A stretch of DNA of 64,000 nt from Micromonospora sp. WMMD882. Lineage in GTDB: Bacteria > Actinomycetota > Actinomycetes > Mycobacteriales > Micromonosporaceae. Made by a program: the position numbers and the translations under genes. The notes under the pieces were generated by a model, which was given only the letters and a program-made list of their open reading frames with translations, was not told the DNA's origin and did no database searches. Within the stretch, counting starts at the first letter, position 1. Each line of letters starts with the position of its first letter. Below are positions 1 to 11,457 of this stretch, piece after piece. The stretch covers positions 3,038,001 through 3,102,000 of the forward strand of contig NZ_CP114903.1 of NCBI RefSeq assembly GCF_027497255.1, in the 5' to 3' direction.

Positions 1-1632
1 TACCACCCGTTCCACACGTACTCGATGCGGCAGGCCATTGAGGAGGGCTTCATCCTCGACCCGCTGCGCAGCTACGTCACGTACGACACGTACTGGAAGC
101 TGGTCAACGCCAACCCCGACGAACGGAAGGTCGACTCGGCGAAGGCCAACAAGGAGCTGGCCCGGTACGCCCTCACCCACCACTCCACGGTGGCCCAGCA
201 CGCGCAGATCGTCGTGGAGCACTTCCGGGCGCACACCGCCGGCCGGCTCGGCGGGCGGGCCAAGGCGATGGTGGTCACCTCGTCGCGACAGAGCGCGGTG
301 CAGATGTCCCGCGCGATCAGGAGCTACCTCGCCGACCGGGGCTACCCGGACCCGGGCGTGCTGGTGGCGTTCTCCGGCACGCTCAGCTACGACGGCGAGG
401 AGGTCACCGAGGTCCGGGAGAACGGCGGGTTGGCCGAGTCCGCGCTGCCCAAGGCGTTCGGGTACACCCGGGCCGACGACCGAAGCGCCCGCGCCGGCGC
501 CGCCGGGCAGCGGGAGTACCGCATCCTGGTGGTCGCGGAGAAGTACCAGACCGGCTTCGACGAGCCGCTGCTCACCACCATGTACGTGAACAAGAAGCTC
601 GCCGGCATCGCGGCCGTGCAGACGCTGTCCCGGCTCAACCGGACCGCCGAACGCAAGAGCCAGGCCGATCTGGCGGTGCTGGACTTCGTCAACGACGCCG
701 AGGAGATCAAGGAGGCGTTCCGGCCGTACTTCGAGGAGGCCGAGACGCTGCCGTCGGACCCGAACCTGCTCTACACCGCGCAGAGCCGGGTGATGTCGCC
801 GCCGCTGCTGGTCGACGCGGAGATGCAGGAGTTCGTGGCCGCGTACCTGGCGGCCGGGGAGCAGGCCGTGGCCCGCGCGGCGGCCGGGGAACAGGCCGTC
901 GCCGGCAGCGCGGCGGCCTGGGAGAAGCTGCACGCCGAGCTGTACCGGCACCTCTCCCCCGCCGTCGCCCGGTTCACCGCGCTGCTCGACGGCGAGGACG
1001 ACGCGGACCGGGAGACCGCCGAGACGTTCCGGGCCGACCTGACCGACTATGTCCGCAAGTACGGTTTCCTCGCCCAGATCGTGCCCTACACCGACGCCGA
1101 GCTGGAACGGCTCTACCTCTACGGGCGGCACCTGCTCAACCGGCTGCCCCGGCGCGGCGACGGTGGCGTCGACATCGGCGAGATCGACCTCAGTCACCTG
1201 CGGGTGGAGCAGACCGGCGAGCACGACGTCCGGCTCGACCCGGAGGGGCCGGGCGAGATGAAAGGCTTCGGCGCCGGGCCCGGCGGCGTCAAGGAACCGG
1301 AGAAGTCACCGCTGTCCGAGCTGATCGCCCGGTTCAACGACCGGTACGGCACCAACTTCGCCGACGAGGACGTGGTCAAGCCGTTCGACGAGGCGTTGGC
1401 CGACCCGAAGGTACGCGCCGCCGCCGTCGTCAACGACGAGGAGAACTTCGGGCACGTCTTCGAGCCGGTGTTCAGGGACAGGATGACGGACCACTTCGAC
1501 TCCGTCGCCGACCTGGGTCGCCGGTACTTCGCCGTGGACCCGGACTTCCATACCTCCCTGAACCGCAGCGCCCGCAGCGCCGCCTGGCGGATGATCCGGG
1601 AACAGGAAGGCGTGACCGACGACGCCGCCTGA
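1..1632 (+). CDS. hsdR: Type I restriction enzyme R subunit (HsdR), C-terminal part
   Basis: The frame is open from the first base, so the N-terminal nuclease and first helicase lobe lie outside the window. What is visible is the end of the second RecA-like lobe and the C-terminal helical region. LVAFSGTLSYDGEEVTE, the KYQTGFDEPLLTTMYVNKKL stretch and the helicase motif VI QTLSRLNR are characteristic of HsdR. The protein is the ATP-driven translocating and cleaving subunit of a type I restriction complex with HsdM and HsdS, which should lie to the left. A short AAGEQAVARAA/AAGEQAVAGSA duplication sits near residue 290. Family assignment is secure; specificity cannot be read. Confidence 0.93.
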   Translation, partial: YHPFHTYSMRQAIEEGFILDPLRSYVTYDTYWKLVNANPDERKVDSAKANKELARYALTHHSTVAQHAQIVVEHFRAHTAGRLGGRAKAMVVTSSRQSAVQMSRAIRSYLADRGYPDPGVLVAFSGTLSYDGEEVTEVRENGGLAESALPKAFGYTRADDRSARAGAAGQREYRILVVAEKYQTGFDEPLLTTMYVNKKLAGIAAVQTLSRLNRTAERKSQADLAVLDFVNDAEEIKEAFRPYFEEAETLPSDPNLLYTAQSRVMSPPLLVDAEMQEFVAAYLAAGEQAVARAAAGEQAVAGSAAAWEKLHAELYRHLSPAVARFTALLDGEDDADRETAETFRADLTDYVRKYGFLAQIVPYTDAELERLYLYGRHLLNRLPRRGDGGVDIGEIDLSHLRVEQTGEHDVRLDPEGPGEMKGFGAGPGGVKEPEKSPLSELIARFNDRYGTNFADEDVVKPFDEALADPKVRAAAVVNDEENFGHVFEPVFRDRMTDHFDSVADLGRRYFAVDPDFHTSLNRSARSAAWRMIREQEGVTDDAA

Positions 1633-1664
1633 CCCACACCCGACGGTTGGGAGCCCGTACCCGG

Positions 1665-1894
1665 TCAGTTGCCTGCGGACAGGTCCTTGAGGCCCGCCAG
1701 CATCTCGGCGAGGTCGGTGGTCTCCGCGGGCGGCGGGGTCTCGACGGTCACCGGCTTGTCGTAGTGGGTGTAGTCGACAGTCACCTGGGCTGCTCCGGCG
1801 TCTGCGACGAGCCGGGCGTCGAGCCGCAGGCGGTCATCGCCAGGGCCGTGAGCGCGGCTACCGAGAGAACGCCGATCCTCTTCCGAACAGACAC
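1665..1894 (-). pseudogene. Small lipoprotein, frameshifted
   Basis: A GTG start at 1894 opens a textbook lipoprotein signal: a VRKR charged head, a hydrophobic run (IGVLSVAALTALAM) and a lipobox ending T-A-C at the cysteine, then a Ser/Pro/Gln-rich linker. That frame stops at a TGA after EQPR. The neighbouring frame continues without break as VTVDYTHYDKPVTVETPPP and ends LKDLSAGN at 1665. Joining the two frames gives a plausible lipoprotein of about 77 residues, so a one- or two-base indel near 1785 seems to have broken it. It could be a real pseudogene or a sequencing error. Role unknown. Confidence 0.5.
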
Positions 1895-1981
1895 GGTGCT
1901 CTTCTACCCCTGTGATGGCCTCCGGGAAGACCCCGGAACCACAGACGTCACACACTATCCCGGACCGTCCACTTAGGACCG

Positions 1982-3043
1982 ATGTCATCGGAAGGACCGA
2001 TTGCGCCGGTCTGTTATCATTCCTGCGGTCGGCCATCCACGATGATGAGATCGGGCGAATACATGTTGCCTGATGGGCAGGATCCGTACGCCCTTCTCGG
2101 CGTCGGCCGGGATGCGTCCTTACCGCAGATCCGGGAGCGTTATCACATTCTCGTGCAGATCTGGCATCCGGACAAGCACGAGTCGAGTAACGCGAAGGTC
2201 CGCGAAGAGGCGACCCGTCAGATGCAACTGATCAACGCCGCGTACCAACTAATCAAGAAGGACCACGACCGCCGGACCCGCGCGCCCGGCGCTGGTGAGC
2301 AGCAGCGCGAGAAGCGTGACCGGGAGGCCCGCGAACGCCGAGCGCGCGAACAACGCGCACAAGAGGAACGCGAACAGAGAAACCGCGAACGGCAGGCGCG
2401 GGAGCGGGAGGCCCGGGAGCTTCAGCCTCCCCGGGCGCAGTGGACACACCCGGAGCACCGGCCCGGAGACTGGGCTGGTCCGCCGACCATCGAGCTGGTC
2501 AGGATCACCTCCTCAGCCGGCGACGAGGGGCACACCCTCCGGGCGTATTTCGACCGCCACCAGAAGTACGCCGCCTTTCTCGGCTTCGAAGGCGAACTGC
2601 TCCTGTTCCGTTCCGAGGAGTCGTTGCACCGCTACCTGACCGACAGCGGCGCGCACGATCTGGCCGACGCCCCCGGCTGGGACGGTTTCATGAACTGGTT
2701 TCTCGGGTCGACCAAGGATCGCGACGACGACCGATCCTTCGACTTCGACCTGATTCTGACCAGTATCGGACATCCGCCGGCCACCTGGCTTCCTCAACTG
2801 TTCGTCGCCAACCGTGATCTCATCCTGGAGATCGCCGAGGCCTTCGAGGTTCACCAGGTGCTCGGGATGCTGCGGGCGGGATCGGCCCTGGACACGGTGG
2901 ACGATCTCCTGCGGCTCGCCGACCGGCCGTTTGCCGGAAGGGGCGCGCGTCGGCGACTCGACGCTCTTCACCCCGGGCCCGTGGTGTCCGCCTGGCGGCA
3001 GACGATACGACACATCGAGAGCCGCATCCGCTGGCTGCGTTGA
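1982..3043 (+). CDS. DnaJ-domain protein with Arg/Glu-rich linker
   Basis: A J domain occupies about residues 33-100: DPYALLGVGRDASLPQIR, then the diagnostic HPD motif at 62-64 (IWHPDKHESS) and the helix IV region. Such domains stimulate the ATPase of DnaK/Hsp70 partners. Residues 100-150 are a highly charged Arg/Glu/Gln linker (repeated REAR, RERQAR), probably helical. The remaining 200 residues match no domain I recognise. There is no Gly/Phe region or zinc-finger, so this is a class III J protein, not a housekeeping DnaJ. The start is uncertain: ATG 1982 follows a weak AGGA, and later ATGs at 2042, 2045 and 2063 all keep the J domain intact. Confidence 0.8.
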   Translation: MSSEGPIAPVCYHSCGRPSTMMRSGEYMLPDGQDPYALLGVGRDASLPQIRERYHILVQIWHPDKHESSNAKVREEATRQMQLINAAYQLIKKDHDRRTRAPGAGEQQREKRDREARERRAREQRAQEEREQRNRERQAREREARELQPPRAQWTHPEHRPGDWAGPPTIELVRITSSAGDEGHTLRAYFDRHQKYAAFLGFEGELLLFRSEESLHRYLTDSGAHDLADAPGWDGFMNWFLGSTKDRDDDRSFDFDLILTSIGHPPATWLPQLFVANRDLILEIAEAFEVHQVLGMLRAGSALDTVDDLLRLADRPFAGRGARRRLDALHPGPVVSAWRQTIRHIESRIRWLR

Positions 3044-3086
3044 TCCTGGTGGGAGGGGCGGCCCGGGAGGGCCGCCCACCACGATC
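3042..3086. terminator. Bidirectional hairpin between convergent genes
   Basis: The arm GGGCGGCCC (3056-3064) pairs perfectly with GGGCCGCCC (3069-3077) across a 4-base loop. The stem extends outward, after a bulge, through TGGT/ACCA and GATC/GATC. It starts at the stop codon of the DnaJ-like gene and lies before the end of the convergent SchA/CurD-like gene. No T-run follows, as is usual in high-GC actinomycetes. Confidence 0.6.
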
Positions 3087-3094
3087 AACTTCGC

Positions 3095-3140
3095 GCCCAC
3101 CCGGTCAGGCGGGGGCCGCCCACCCGGTCAGGCGGGGGCC
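3095..3140. repeat. Two perfect tandem copies of a 23-bp unit
   Basis: The unit beginning GCCCACCCGGTCAGG occurs at 3095-3117 and again at 3118-3140 without change. The second copy includes the stop codon and last codons of the minus-strand SchA/CurD-like gene, so the repeat looks like a recent duplication of that gene's tail into the intergenic gap. Confidence 0.8.
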
Positions 3141-3790
3141 TGCCAGCGGTAGAAGGGGGTGGCGAGGGAGTCGCGGTGGGTCTGCCAGGTCTCGGGGCGG
3201 TACGGGGCGATGTAGGGGGCCAGGTCCTGCATGACCTTGGCGAAGGCCGGCTTGTGGTGGTCGTGCCGGTTGGCCTCGGCGACCGACTCGTCCTGCTCCA
3301 GCAGGTGGACGTACACGTCGTCGATCGAGTAGAGCCAGCGCCCGGCCACGCCCAGCTCGCCCGGGAGCGGCCCGGCGTCGGACTCGGCGAAGACCCGGGC
3401 CACGTCCGGCTCCGCGCCCGGCTTGAGCCGGCCCACGATCACGATCAGCGAGGTGCGGTCAGGCGGCGGACCGTCCGGCGCCCAGCGGTAGAACTCCTTC
3501 GCCACCGAGTCGGACGGGTTCTTCCAGTTTCTCGGGTACGGCGTCACGTACGGGCCGATCTCCTCGGCGATCTTCTGGAAGGCGGGCAGCCCACGGGTCT
3601 GGCCGGAGATCGCCGGGTCCTGCTCCCGCTCGATCACGTGGAGGTACAGGTCGTGGTGGGACAGCAGGATCCGCCCGATCACCCCGAAGTCCTGGGGGCG
3701 GGTGGCGTTGTCGTAGTGGCCGAAGACGTCGCCGACCGTCTGCTCGCTGCCGGGGACCAGGTGGCAGACGATGACGTTGCGGAAGACCAT
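3128..3790 (-). CDS. SchA/CurD-like polyketide tailoring/cyclase-associated protein
   Basis: The protein is two copies of one ferredoxin-like unit. Residues 1-105 contain FRNVIVCHLVPGSEQTV...DLYLHVIEREQDP and residues 115-220 contain TSLIVIVGRLKPGAEPDV...DVYVHLLEQDES. Each unit ends in a similar PY...W...DS(V/L)A..F(Y)RW motif. This matches the SchA/CurD-like family named from spore-pigment and curamycin aromatic polyketide clusters, whose exact chemistry is unsettled. The start at 3790 is preceded by an AAGGAG site; an in-frame ATG 13 codons upstream lacks one. It is the last gene of the operon with the P450 and the ABM protein (35-bp gap). Confidence 0.82.
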   Translation of the reverse strand: MVFRNVIVCHLVPGSEQTVGDVFGHYDNATRPQDFGVIGRILLSHHDLYLHVIEREQDPAISGQTRGLPAFQKIAEEIGPYVTPYPRNWKNPSDSVAKEFYRWAPDGPPPDRTSLIVIVGRLKPGAEPDVARVFAESDAGPLPGELGVAGRWLYSIDDVYVHLLEQDESVAEANRHDHHKPAFAKVMQDLAPYIAPYRPETWQTHRDSLATPFYRWQAPA

Positions 3791-3825
3791 GGCTGCTCCT
3801 TGAGATAGATGGACGGGGACGGAAG

Positions 3826-5097
3826 TCACGGGCCGAAGCGGACGGGCAGCTCCAGCAGGCCGCGGAACGGTGACGCGGCCGGCAGCCGGCGCAACTGGTC
3901 GACCGGCACGGCCAGCCGCAGGTCGGGCAGCCGACGCAGCAGCTCACCGAGGCCGAGCTGGGCCTCCAGCCGGGCCAGCGACACCCCCAGGCAGTAGTGG
4001 ACGCCGTGACCGAAGCCCAGGTGCGGGCCGCGTTCCCGGGTCACGTCCAGCCGGTCGGGGGCGGCGAAGCGGGCCGGGTCGTGGTTCGCCGAGTTGATCG
4101 CCACGCCGACGATCGCGCCGGGCGGGATGCGTACGCCCCGGTACTCGACCTCCTCGGTGGCGATCCGGGGGCTGGCCACCGGCAGCGGCCCGTCGAAGCG
4201 GAGCAGCTCCTCGATCGCCTCGGGCAGCAGCTCCGGCTTTCCGCGTACCAGGGCGAGCTGGTCGGGGTTGGTCAGCAGCGCGACGGTGGCGTTGCCGAGG
4301 AAGTCCGCGGTGGTCTGGTGCCCGGCGAACAGCAGCAGGAACGTGGTGGTGACCAGCTCGGCCTCGGTGAGCGTGCCGTCCTCGTCGCAGGCGGCGATCA
4401 GGTCGGTGACGATGTCGTCGGCCGGGTCGGCGCGCTTGGCCCGGACGAAGTCCACCAGGTAGTGGTGCAGGCGTAGTTGCGCCTCCTGCACGGCGGCCCG
4501 GTCGTCCTCCGGGCGGCGGGCCGACCCGGAGGTGCGGATCACCTGCGTCCAGTCGAGGACCCGCTGGTGGTCGGCGGCCGGGACACCCAGCAGCTCGCAG
4601 ATCACCGTCATCGGCAGCGGGATCGCGAAGTCGCCCATCAGCTCCGCCCGGCCCCGGCCCGCGCCCCCGTCGGGCCCCGCGGCGGGACGTCCGGCGGGCC
4701 CCTGGTCGACGATCCGGTCCAGCAGGGCGGCCACGATCTCCGCGATGCGGGGGCGTAGCGCCTCGATCCGGCGCGGCGCGAACGCCTGCGACACGATCCG
4801 GCGCAGCCGGCTGTGCTCCGGCGGGTCCGCGTTGAGCATGTTCCGGTTCAGCGCCGCCGAGTTCGGTCCGAAGATCCGCAGGTAGTGCTGGTCCGGGCCG
4901 TACAGGTCCTTGGAGAGCCGGGGGTCGGTCAGCGCGGCCTTCGCGTCGTCGAACCCGGTGATCAGGTACGAGTCGAAGCGCGGCCCGCGCACCAGGCAGA
5001 CCGGCCGGTGCTCGCGCAGGTCCGCGAGGGCCGGGTACGGGTCGGCGGCGAACCCGTCGGTGTAGAGGTCGGACGCGGACACGACGGGCTCGGTCAT
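3826..5097 (-). CDS. Cytochrome P450 monooxygenase
   Basis: A 423-residue soluble actinobacterial P450. The I-helix reads LLFAGHQTTADF (residues 256-267), so the usual acidic residue before the catalytic Thr is Gln261. The ExxR motif is E297-LLR300, and the heme loop is GFGHGVHYCLGV with the axial thiolate at Cys369. A Gly/Pro/Ala-rich insertion at about 132-150 is unusual. The start codon overlaps the stop of the upstream ABM gene as ATGA, so translation is coupled. With SchA/CurD-like and ABM neighbours it most likely hydroxylates or couples an aromatic polyketide, but no ketosynthase is visible. It needs a ferredoxin partner encoded elsewhere. Confidence 0.93.
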   Translation of the reverse strand: MTEPVVSASDLYTDGFAADPYPALADLREHRPVCLVRGPRFDSYLITGFDDAKAALTDPRLSKDLYGPDQHYLRIFGPNSAALNRNMLNADPPEHSRLRRIVSQAFAPRRIEALRPRIAEIVAALLDRIVDQGPAGRPAAGPDGGAGRGRAELMGDFAIPLPMTVICELLGVPAADHQRVLDWTQVIRTSGSARRPEDDRAAVQEAQLRLHHYLVDFVRAKRADPADDIVTDLIAACDEDGTLTEAELVTTTFLLLFAGHQTTADFLGNATVALLTNPDQLALVRGKPELLPEAIEELLRFDGPLPVASPRIATEEVEYRGVRIPPGAIVGVAINSANHDPARFAAPDRLDVTRERGPHLGFGHGVHYCLGVSLARLEAQLGLGELLRRLPDLRLAVPVDQLRRLPAASPFRGLLELPVRFGP

Positions 5098-6143
5098 CGG
5101 GGCGCCCCCGGGTCGCCGCCGACGCTGTGCAGCACGTGGTACGTGTGCCGTTCGGCGGATTCACGCAGGTCGCGGATCACCCGCAGCAGGTGGTCCCGGT
5201 GCTCGCTGCGGCCGAACGCGTCGAGCCGGTCCCGGTCCGCCCAGTCGCTGATGATCAGGTAGCGGCGCGGGTCGTCGGCGTCGCGCACCAGGTCCTGCCG
5301 CAGGCAGCCGTCGAGGGTACGGATCTTCTCCGCCACCGTCAGCCACTCGTCCTCGAACCGTCGTTCGCAACCCGGGCGGGTCCGCATGGCCAGCACGGTG
5401 CGCACCGGTCGGGCCTCGTCGGCCCCGGGCGCCCCTGTCGTCGTACTCATGTCGCTCTCCTCGCCGTCGCCGGTCGGACGCCGCCGTTCGTCGGGTCGGC
5501 CCGCGCCCCGCCGCCCGGCGGGTCGGACGGGCAGCGGACGGTCGTCGGGTCGGGTCATCGGGTGGAACAGTCGCCGCCGGAAGTCCCGCAGCAGGAAGTC
5601 CGCGATCGGCCCGGCCTCCTCCCGCGCGTGCGCGGGGTTGGCCACCCAGCGGTGGAAGTCCGCCGCGCTGCGCCACTCGGCGAAGATGTGCGCCACCTCC
5701 GAGCCGGGGACCCGCAGCAGCTCCTCCCGCAGGTAGCCGGGCACGCCGGCCATCCGGGTCCGCACCTCGGCGTGCCCGCGTTCGAACTCCGCCCGCCGGG
5801 CGTCCGGCACGCGCATCTCCACGTCCACGAAGATCATTTCCGGTACGCCGCCGGCGGGGTCCCGCATCACCCGGCGGTCGTCGGGCCCGGCGGGCTCACA
5901 CAGCGGGCGCAGCGCGTCGGCCAGCCGCGCGGCGACCGGCCCGTGCTCGTAGTCGTGCAGCGTGGACTCGTCGACCCACTCGGTGACCACCACGTACGAG
6001 CCGGGGCGGGCGGCGTTCTGGAGCAGCTCCCGCCGCAGGTTGCCGGCCGAGCCGCCGACCTGGCCGGCGATCGACCGCCACGCGGACTCCACGGCTGGCC
6101 CGCATCCTGGACGGGCACGCACCCGGAGCATCGTCCTGATCAT
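5094..6143 (-). CDS. Triple antibiotic-biosynthesis-monooxygenase (ABM) domain protein
   Basis: Three ABM-like dimeric alpha/beta-barrel units are fused. Domain 1 is about residues 1-95 (MLRVRARPGC...LRRELLQNA), domain 2 about 105-195 (FVDVEMRVPDARRAEF...YLREELLR), and domain 3 about 245-345 (VLAMRTRPGCERRFE...LRQDLVRD). An Arg/Pro-rich linker separates 2 and 3. Single ABM proteins act as cofactor-free oxygenases or quinone-forming enzymes on aromatic polyketides. The start at 6143 has a good AAGGGA site. Inside the linker an in-frame ATG preceded by GAGGAGAGCGAC (near 5450) could produce domain 3 separately. First gene of the ABM-P450-SchA operon. Confidence 0.82.
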   Translation of the reverse strand: MIRTMLRVRARPGCGPAVESAWRSIAGQVGGSAGNLRRELLQNAARPGSYVVVTEWVDESTLHDYEHGPVAARLADALRPLCEPAGPDDRRVMRDPAGGVPEMIFVDVEMRVPDARRAEFERGHAEVRTRMAGVPGYLREELLRVPGSEVAHIFAEWRSAADFHRWVANPAHAREEAGPIADFLLRDFRRRLFHPMTRPDDRPLPVRPAGRRGAGRPDERRRPTGDGEESDMSTTTGAPGADEARPVRTVLAMRTRPGCERRFEDEWLTVAEKIRTLDGCLRQDLVRDADDPRRYLIISDWADRDRLDAFGRSEHRDHLLRVIRDLRESAERHTYHVLHSVGGDPGAPR

Positions 6144-6320
6144 GGAGTTCCCTTCGACGGGCCACGCCGGAGAGGGCTGGGCGCGTCGGCCGCCGTCGGG
6201 CCTCCACCGTTCGTCCCCGCGCCGAGTCTGCGCGGGCCGCCGTCACCGCCGGGTCACCGCACGCCGTTCACCCGTACGCGCGACGGTGACGGTGGGCGTG
6301 CGTGGCCCGGAGCCGGGAGG

Positions 6321-6371
6321 GGCCGGGGACGGAGAGGGGCCGGGGACGGAGAGAGGCCGGGGACGGAGAGG
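6321..6371. repeat. Three tandem 17-bp repeats
   Basis: The unit GGCCGGGGACGGAGAG plus one purine/G is repeated at 6321-6337, 6338-6354 and 6355-6371. The array lies in the 295-bp gap between the ABM operon and the end of the beta-helix gene. No gene is visible in this gap. Confidence 0.8.
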
Positions 6372-6438
6372 TCCGGGTCGGCGGGGTGGGGCGGTGGTCG
6401 CCCCGGGGCCGGGTGGAGTCGGCCCCGGGCGTGCCCGG

Positions 6439-9138
<2,700 letters not shown>

Positions 9139-9660
9139 TTACCATTCCTTTCAGGTGCCGCCGACAGAATATGTTCGTCGGGTGGCCGCCCTCGGATCGC
9201 GACGGTCGCGCCACCGTACGAACAATGGTCGAAACGCCGGCGGGCATGGGACGGCGCCGGCAGTTCCGACCATTGGCGGGTCATGACAGAAGGTTGCAAC
9301 GAAAAGGCGTGGCCTGCGCCGCGAGTTTCGGATGTCGATGCCGACGGCTTTGCGGGCCCGGCGCCGAGGGGCGACATTCTCACTGCCGACGGGGCTCATG
9401 CCGCTCGCTCACGCTCTCATGCCTGTCGTTGCGAAATTCCGCCTTGAAGCGTAGACGTCGGGTGCACCGGAAGCAACCATCAATTTGCCCTCACCTATAC
9501 ATAATTGCGGCCAGACCTGGGCGAAGCGCCGACGCCGCCCCCGGGCCCGACCCACGCTCAAGCCGGCCGGCGGTGGGGCCGGCCCGCGCTCAAGCCGGCC
9601 GGCGTTGGGCCCGGCCCGCGCCGGGGCCGCGGCCCACGGCGCGGCGGCTATCCTGCCGTC
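9139..9660. other. 522-bp intergenic region with a short direct repeat
   Basis: No convincing gene. It should hold the promoter of the minus-strand beta-helix gene and that of the YdeI-like gene. An 18-bp sequence, CGCTCAAGCCGGCCGGCG, occurs at 9555-9572 and 9587-9604. A rare AT-rich patch (CTATACATAATTG) lies at about 9495. Confidence 0.6.
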
Positions 9661-10269
9661 ATGGCCGGCGCGGACCTGGAAGAGTTGATCGTCACGGACG
9701 CCGACGCGCTGCGCGCCTGGCTGTCGACCCACCACGCCACGTCACCCGGCGTCTGGCTCGCCCTGACCAGGAAGGGCGGCACGATCACCACGTTGACCTG
9801 GCAGCAGGCGGTCGACGAGGCGCTCTGCTTCGGCTGGATCGACGGGCAGGCCCGCAAACGCGACCAGGAGACCTCCTGGATCCGGTTCACCCCCCGCCGA
9901 GCCCGCAGCATCTGGTCCCAACGCAACGTCACCCACGTGGCCCGACTGGAAGCGGCGGGGCGGATGACGCCGGCGGGCCGCGCCGCGGTGGAAGCCGCCA
10001 AAGCGGACGGACGCTGGGCAGCCGCCTACGCCCCGCCCTCGGAAGCCGAGACGCCCGCCGACCTGCTCGCCGCCGTCGCCGCCGACCCCGCCGCCCAGGC
10101 CATGTTCGACGTCCTCACCAGGACGAACCGGTACGCCCTCATCCACCGGCTCAACGCCGTCAAACGGGCCGAGACCCGGGAACGGAAGATCGCCGAGTTC
10201 GTCGCCATGCTGGCCCGCCACGAGACGATCCACCCGCAGAAGGCCAGGCCCCCGGCCGTACCGTCGTGA
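9661..10269 (+). CDS. YdeI/OmpD-associated family protein
   Basis: About 202 residues. The family core is clear: ATSPGVWLALTRKGG, then EALCFGWIDGQARKRD, WIRFTPRRARSIWSQRN and MTPAGRAAVEAAKADGRW. This family is common in actinomycetes as a small cytoplasmic protein. Some members are named for bacteriocin or peptide protection, but its biochemical role is not settled. I chose ATG 9661 because upstream in-frame codons translate a Pro/Arg-rich repeat region that is not family-like. A helix-turn-helix gene follows 147 bp downstream. Confidence 0.82.
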   Translation: MAGADLEELIVTDADALRAWLSTHHATSPGVWLALTRKGGTITTLTWQQAVDEALCFGWIDGQARKRDQETSWIRFTPRRARSIWSQRNVTHVARLEAAGRMTPAGRAAVEAAKADGRWAAAYAPPSEAETPADLLAAVAADPAAQAMFDVLTRTNRYALIHRLNAVKRAETRERKIAEFVAMLARHETIHPQKARPPAVPS

Positions 10270-10416
10270 CCGGGCCGGCGCCGCCTCCGCCCGCCGACCT
10301 GCCCGGACGCCCACCGCCTGCGCCCCGCCGACCCGGCCCGGACGCCCACGCCCTCCTGCCGCGCTCCGTACGCGGGGCAGCGGCGGCGGAGCGCCGAATC
10401 GTCGGCGGCGCGTAGC

Positions 10417-11223
10417 GTGGCGCGGACCGAACCGTCGACGTTCGGCGCGCAGTTGACCCGGCTGGCCGAGCTGCGCGGCCTCGACGTCGGCGCGTTGGCC
10501 GGTCGGGCCGCCGCCCCCGCAGCCGAGATCACGTCGGCGTTCGACGGGAACGAGCCGACCGCGTCGCTGCTGCGTCGGCTCGCTCCCGCCCTGGGCCTGC
10601 GCCCCAGCGACCTGTTCGTGATCGCTGGCCGGCAGGTGCCCGGCGACCTCGCCCCACTCGATCCCACCGCCGCCAACGCCGTCGGGTGGCTGGCCTGGGC
10701 CCTGACCTACCTGCCACACGCCGCGCGGGAGCTGCGGCGACTCGCCCGGACGATGCCGCAGCAGCCCCGCCCACCGGGACCCCCGCCGCCGGCGCCGCCG
10801 TACCGGTGGTACCCGGACGGCCCCGGCGGCCTGCTGCTGCGCCTGCTGCACAACCGCAACCTCGACTGGTCCGGCGCCGCGAAGTACCTGTTCGGCATCG
10901 GCCGCCGCGACATGCTCTCGGCGTCGACCATCGGCATGATCGGACATGGCCGGAAGACGTTGACCCCCGACCTGCTGACCGGTTTCGCCGCCGTTCTCGA
11001 CATCCCGGCAACCGACCTCAGCGCCCTGACCGGCATCGACCTGACCGGCCCCGAGCGACCGGTCCACCCGGACGCGCCCGAGGTCGCCGCACTGATCTGG
11101 GACGCCCGCCGCCTCACCGCCCACCAACTGCGACAACTTCAGGACCGGGCACACCAGATCCGGCACGAACGCGCCCACGAGCTCGAACCGCGCCTGCGCT
11201 GCGGCTGCCCCCGTTACGCCTGA
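10417..11223 (+). CDS. Helix-turn-helix regulator with two HTH-like units
   Basis: GTG start; 268 residues. The N-terminal 70 residues read as an XRE-type HTH (FGAQLTRLAELRGLDVGALA ... TASLLRRLAPALGLRPSDLF). A Pro-rich linker follows at about 112-130. A second HTH-like unit sits at about 145-210 (LHNRNLDWSGAAKYLFGIGR ... LTPDLLTGFAAVLDIPATDL). The tail is CGCPRY. It is probably a DNA-binding regulator; its target is unknown. This duplicated layout is frequent in actinomycete regulators of unknown function. Confidence 0.7.
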   Translation: MARTEPSTFGAQLTRLAELRGLDVGALAGRAAAPAAEITSAFDGNEPTASLLRRLAPALGLRPSDLFVIAGRQVPGDLAPLDPTAANAVGWLAWALTYLPHAARELRRLARTMPQQPRPPGPPPPAPPYRWYPDGPGGLLLRLLHNRNLDWSGAAKYLFGIGRRDMLSASTIGMIGHGRKTLTPDLLTGFAAVLDIPATDLSALTGIDLTGPERPVHPDAPEVAALIWDARRLTAHQLRQLQDRAHQIRHERAHELEPRLRCGCPRYA

Positions 11224-11457
11224 GGCCCAGGCGGTCAACCGATCGACTCCGATCGCTGGCGCTCCCACGACTCGAATGGGAAGCTGTCTATGTAGCGAGA
11301 AGTGCACAGGCGGCCACGTTCTGCGATCAGGGTGGTTCCGTTGGAACAGCTTCCGTTGTGGGGCCCGAGCCGAGGCGTGGCATCGACGTCGGGGCGACCG
11401 AGCACCGGCGACCATCTGTCGCCGAGGCCGAAGGCGACACTTACCAGACCAGCGACG

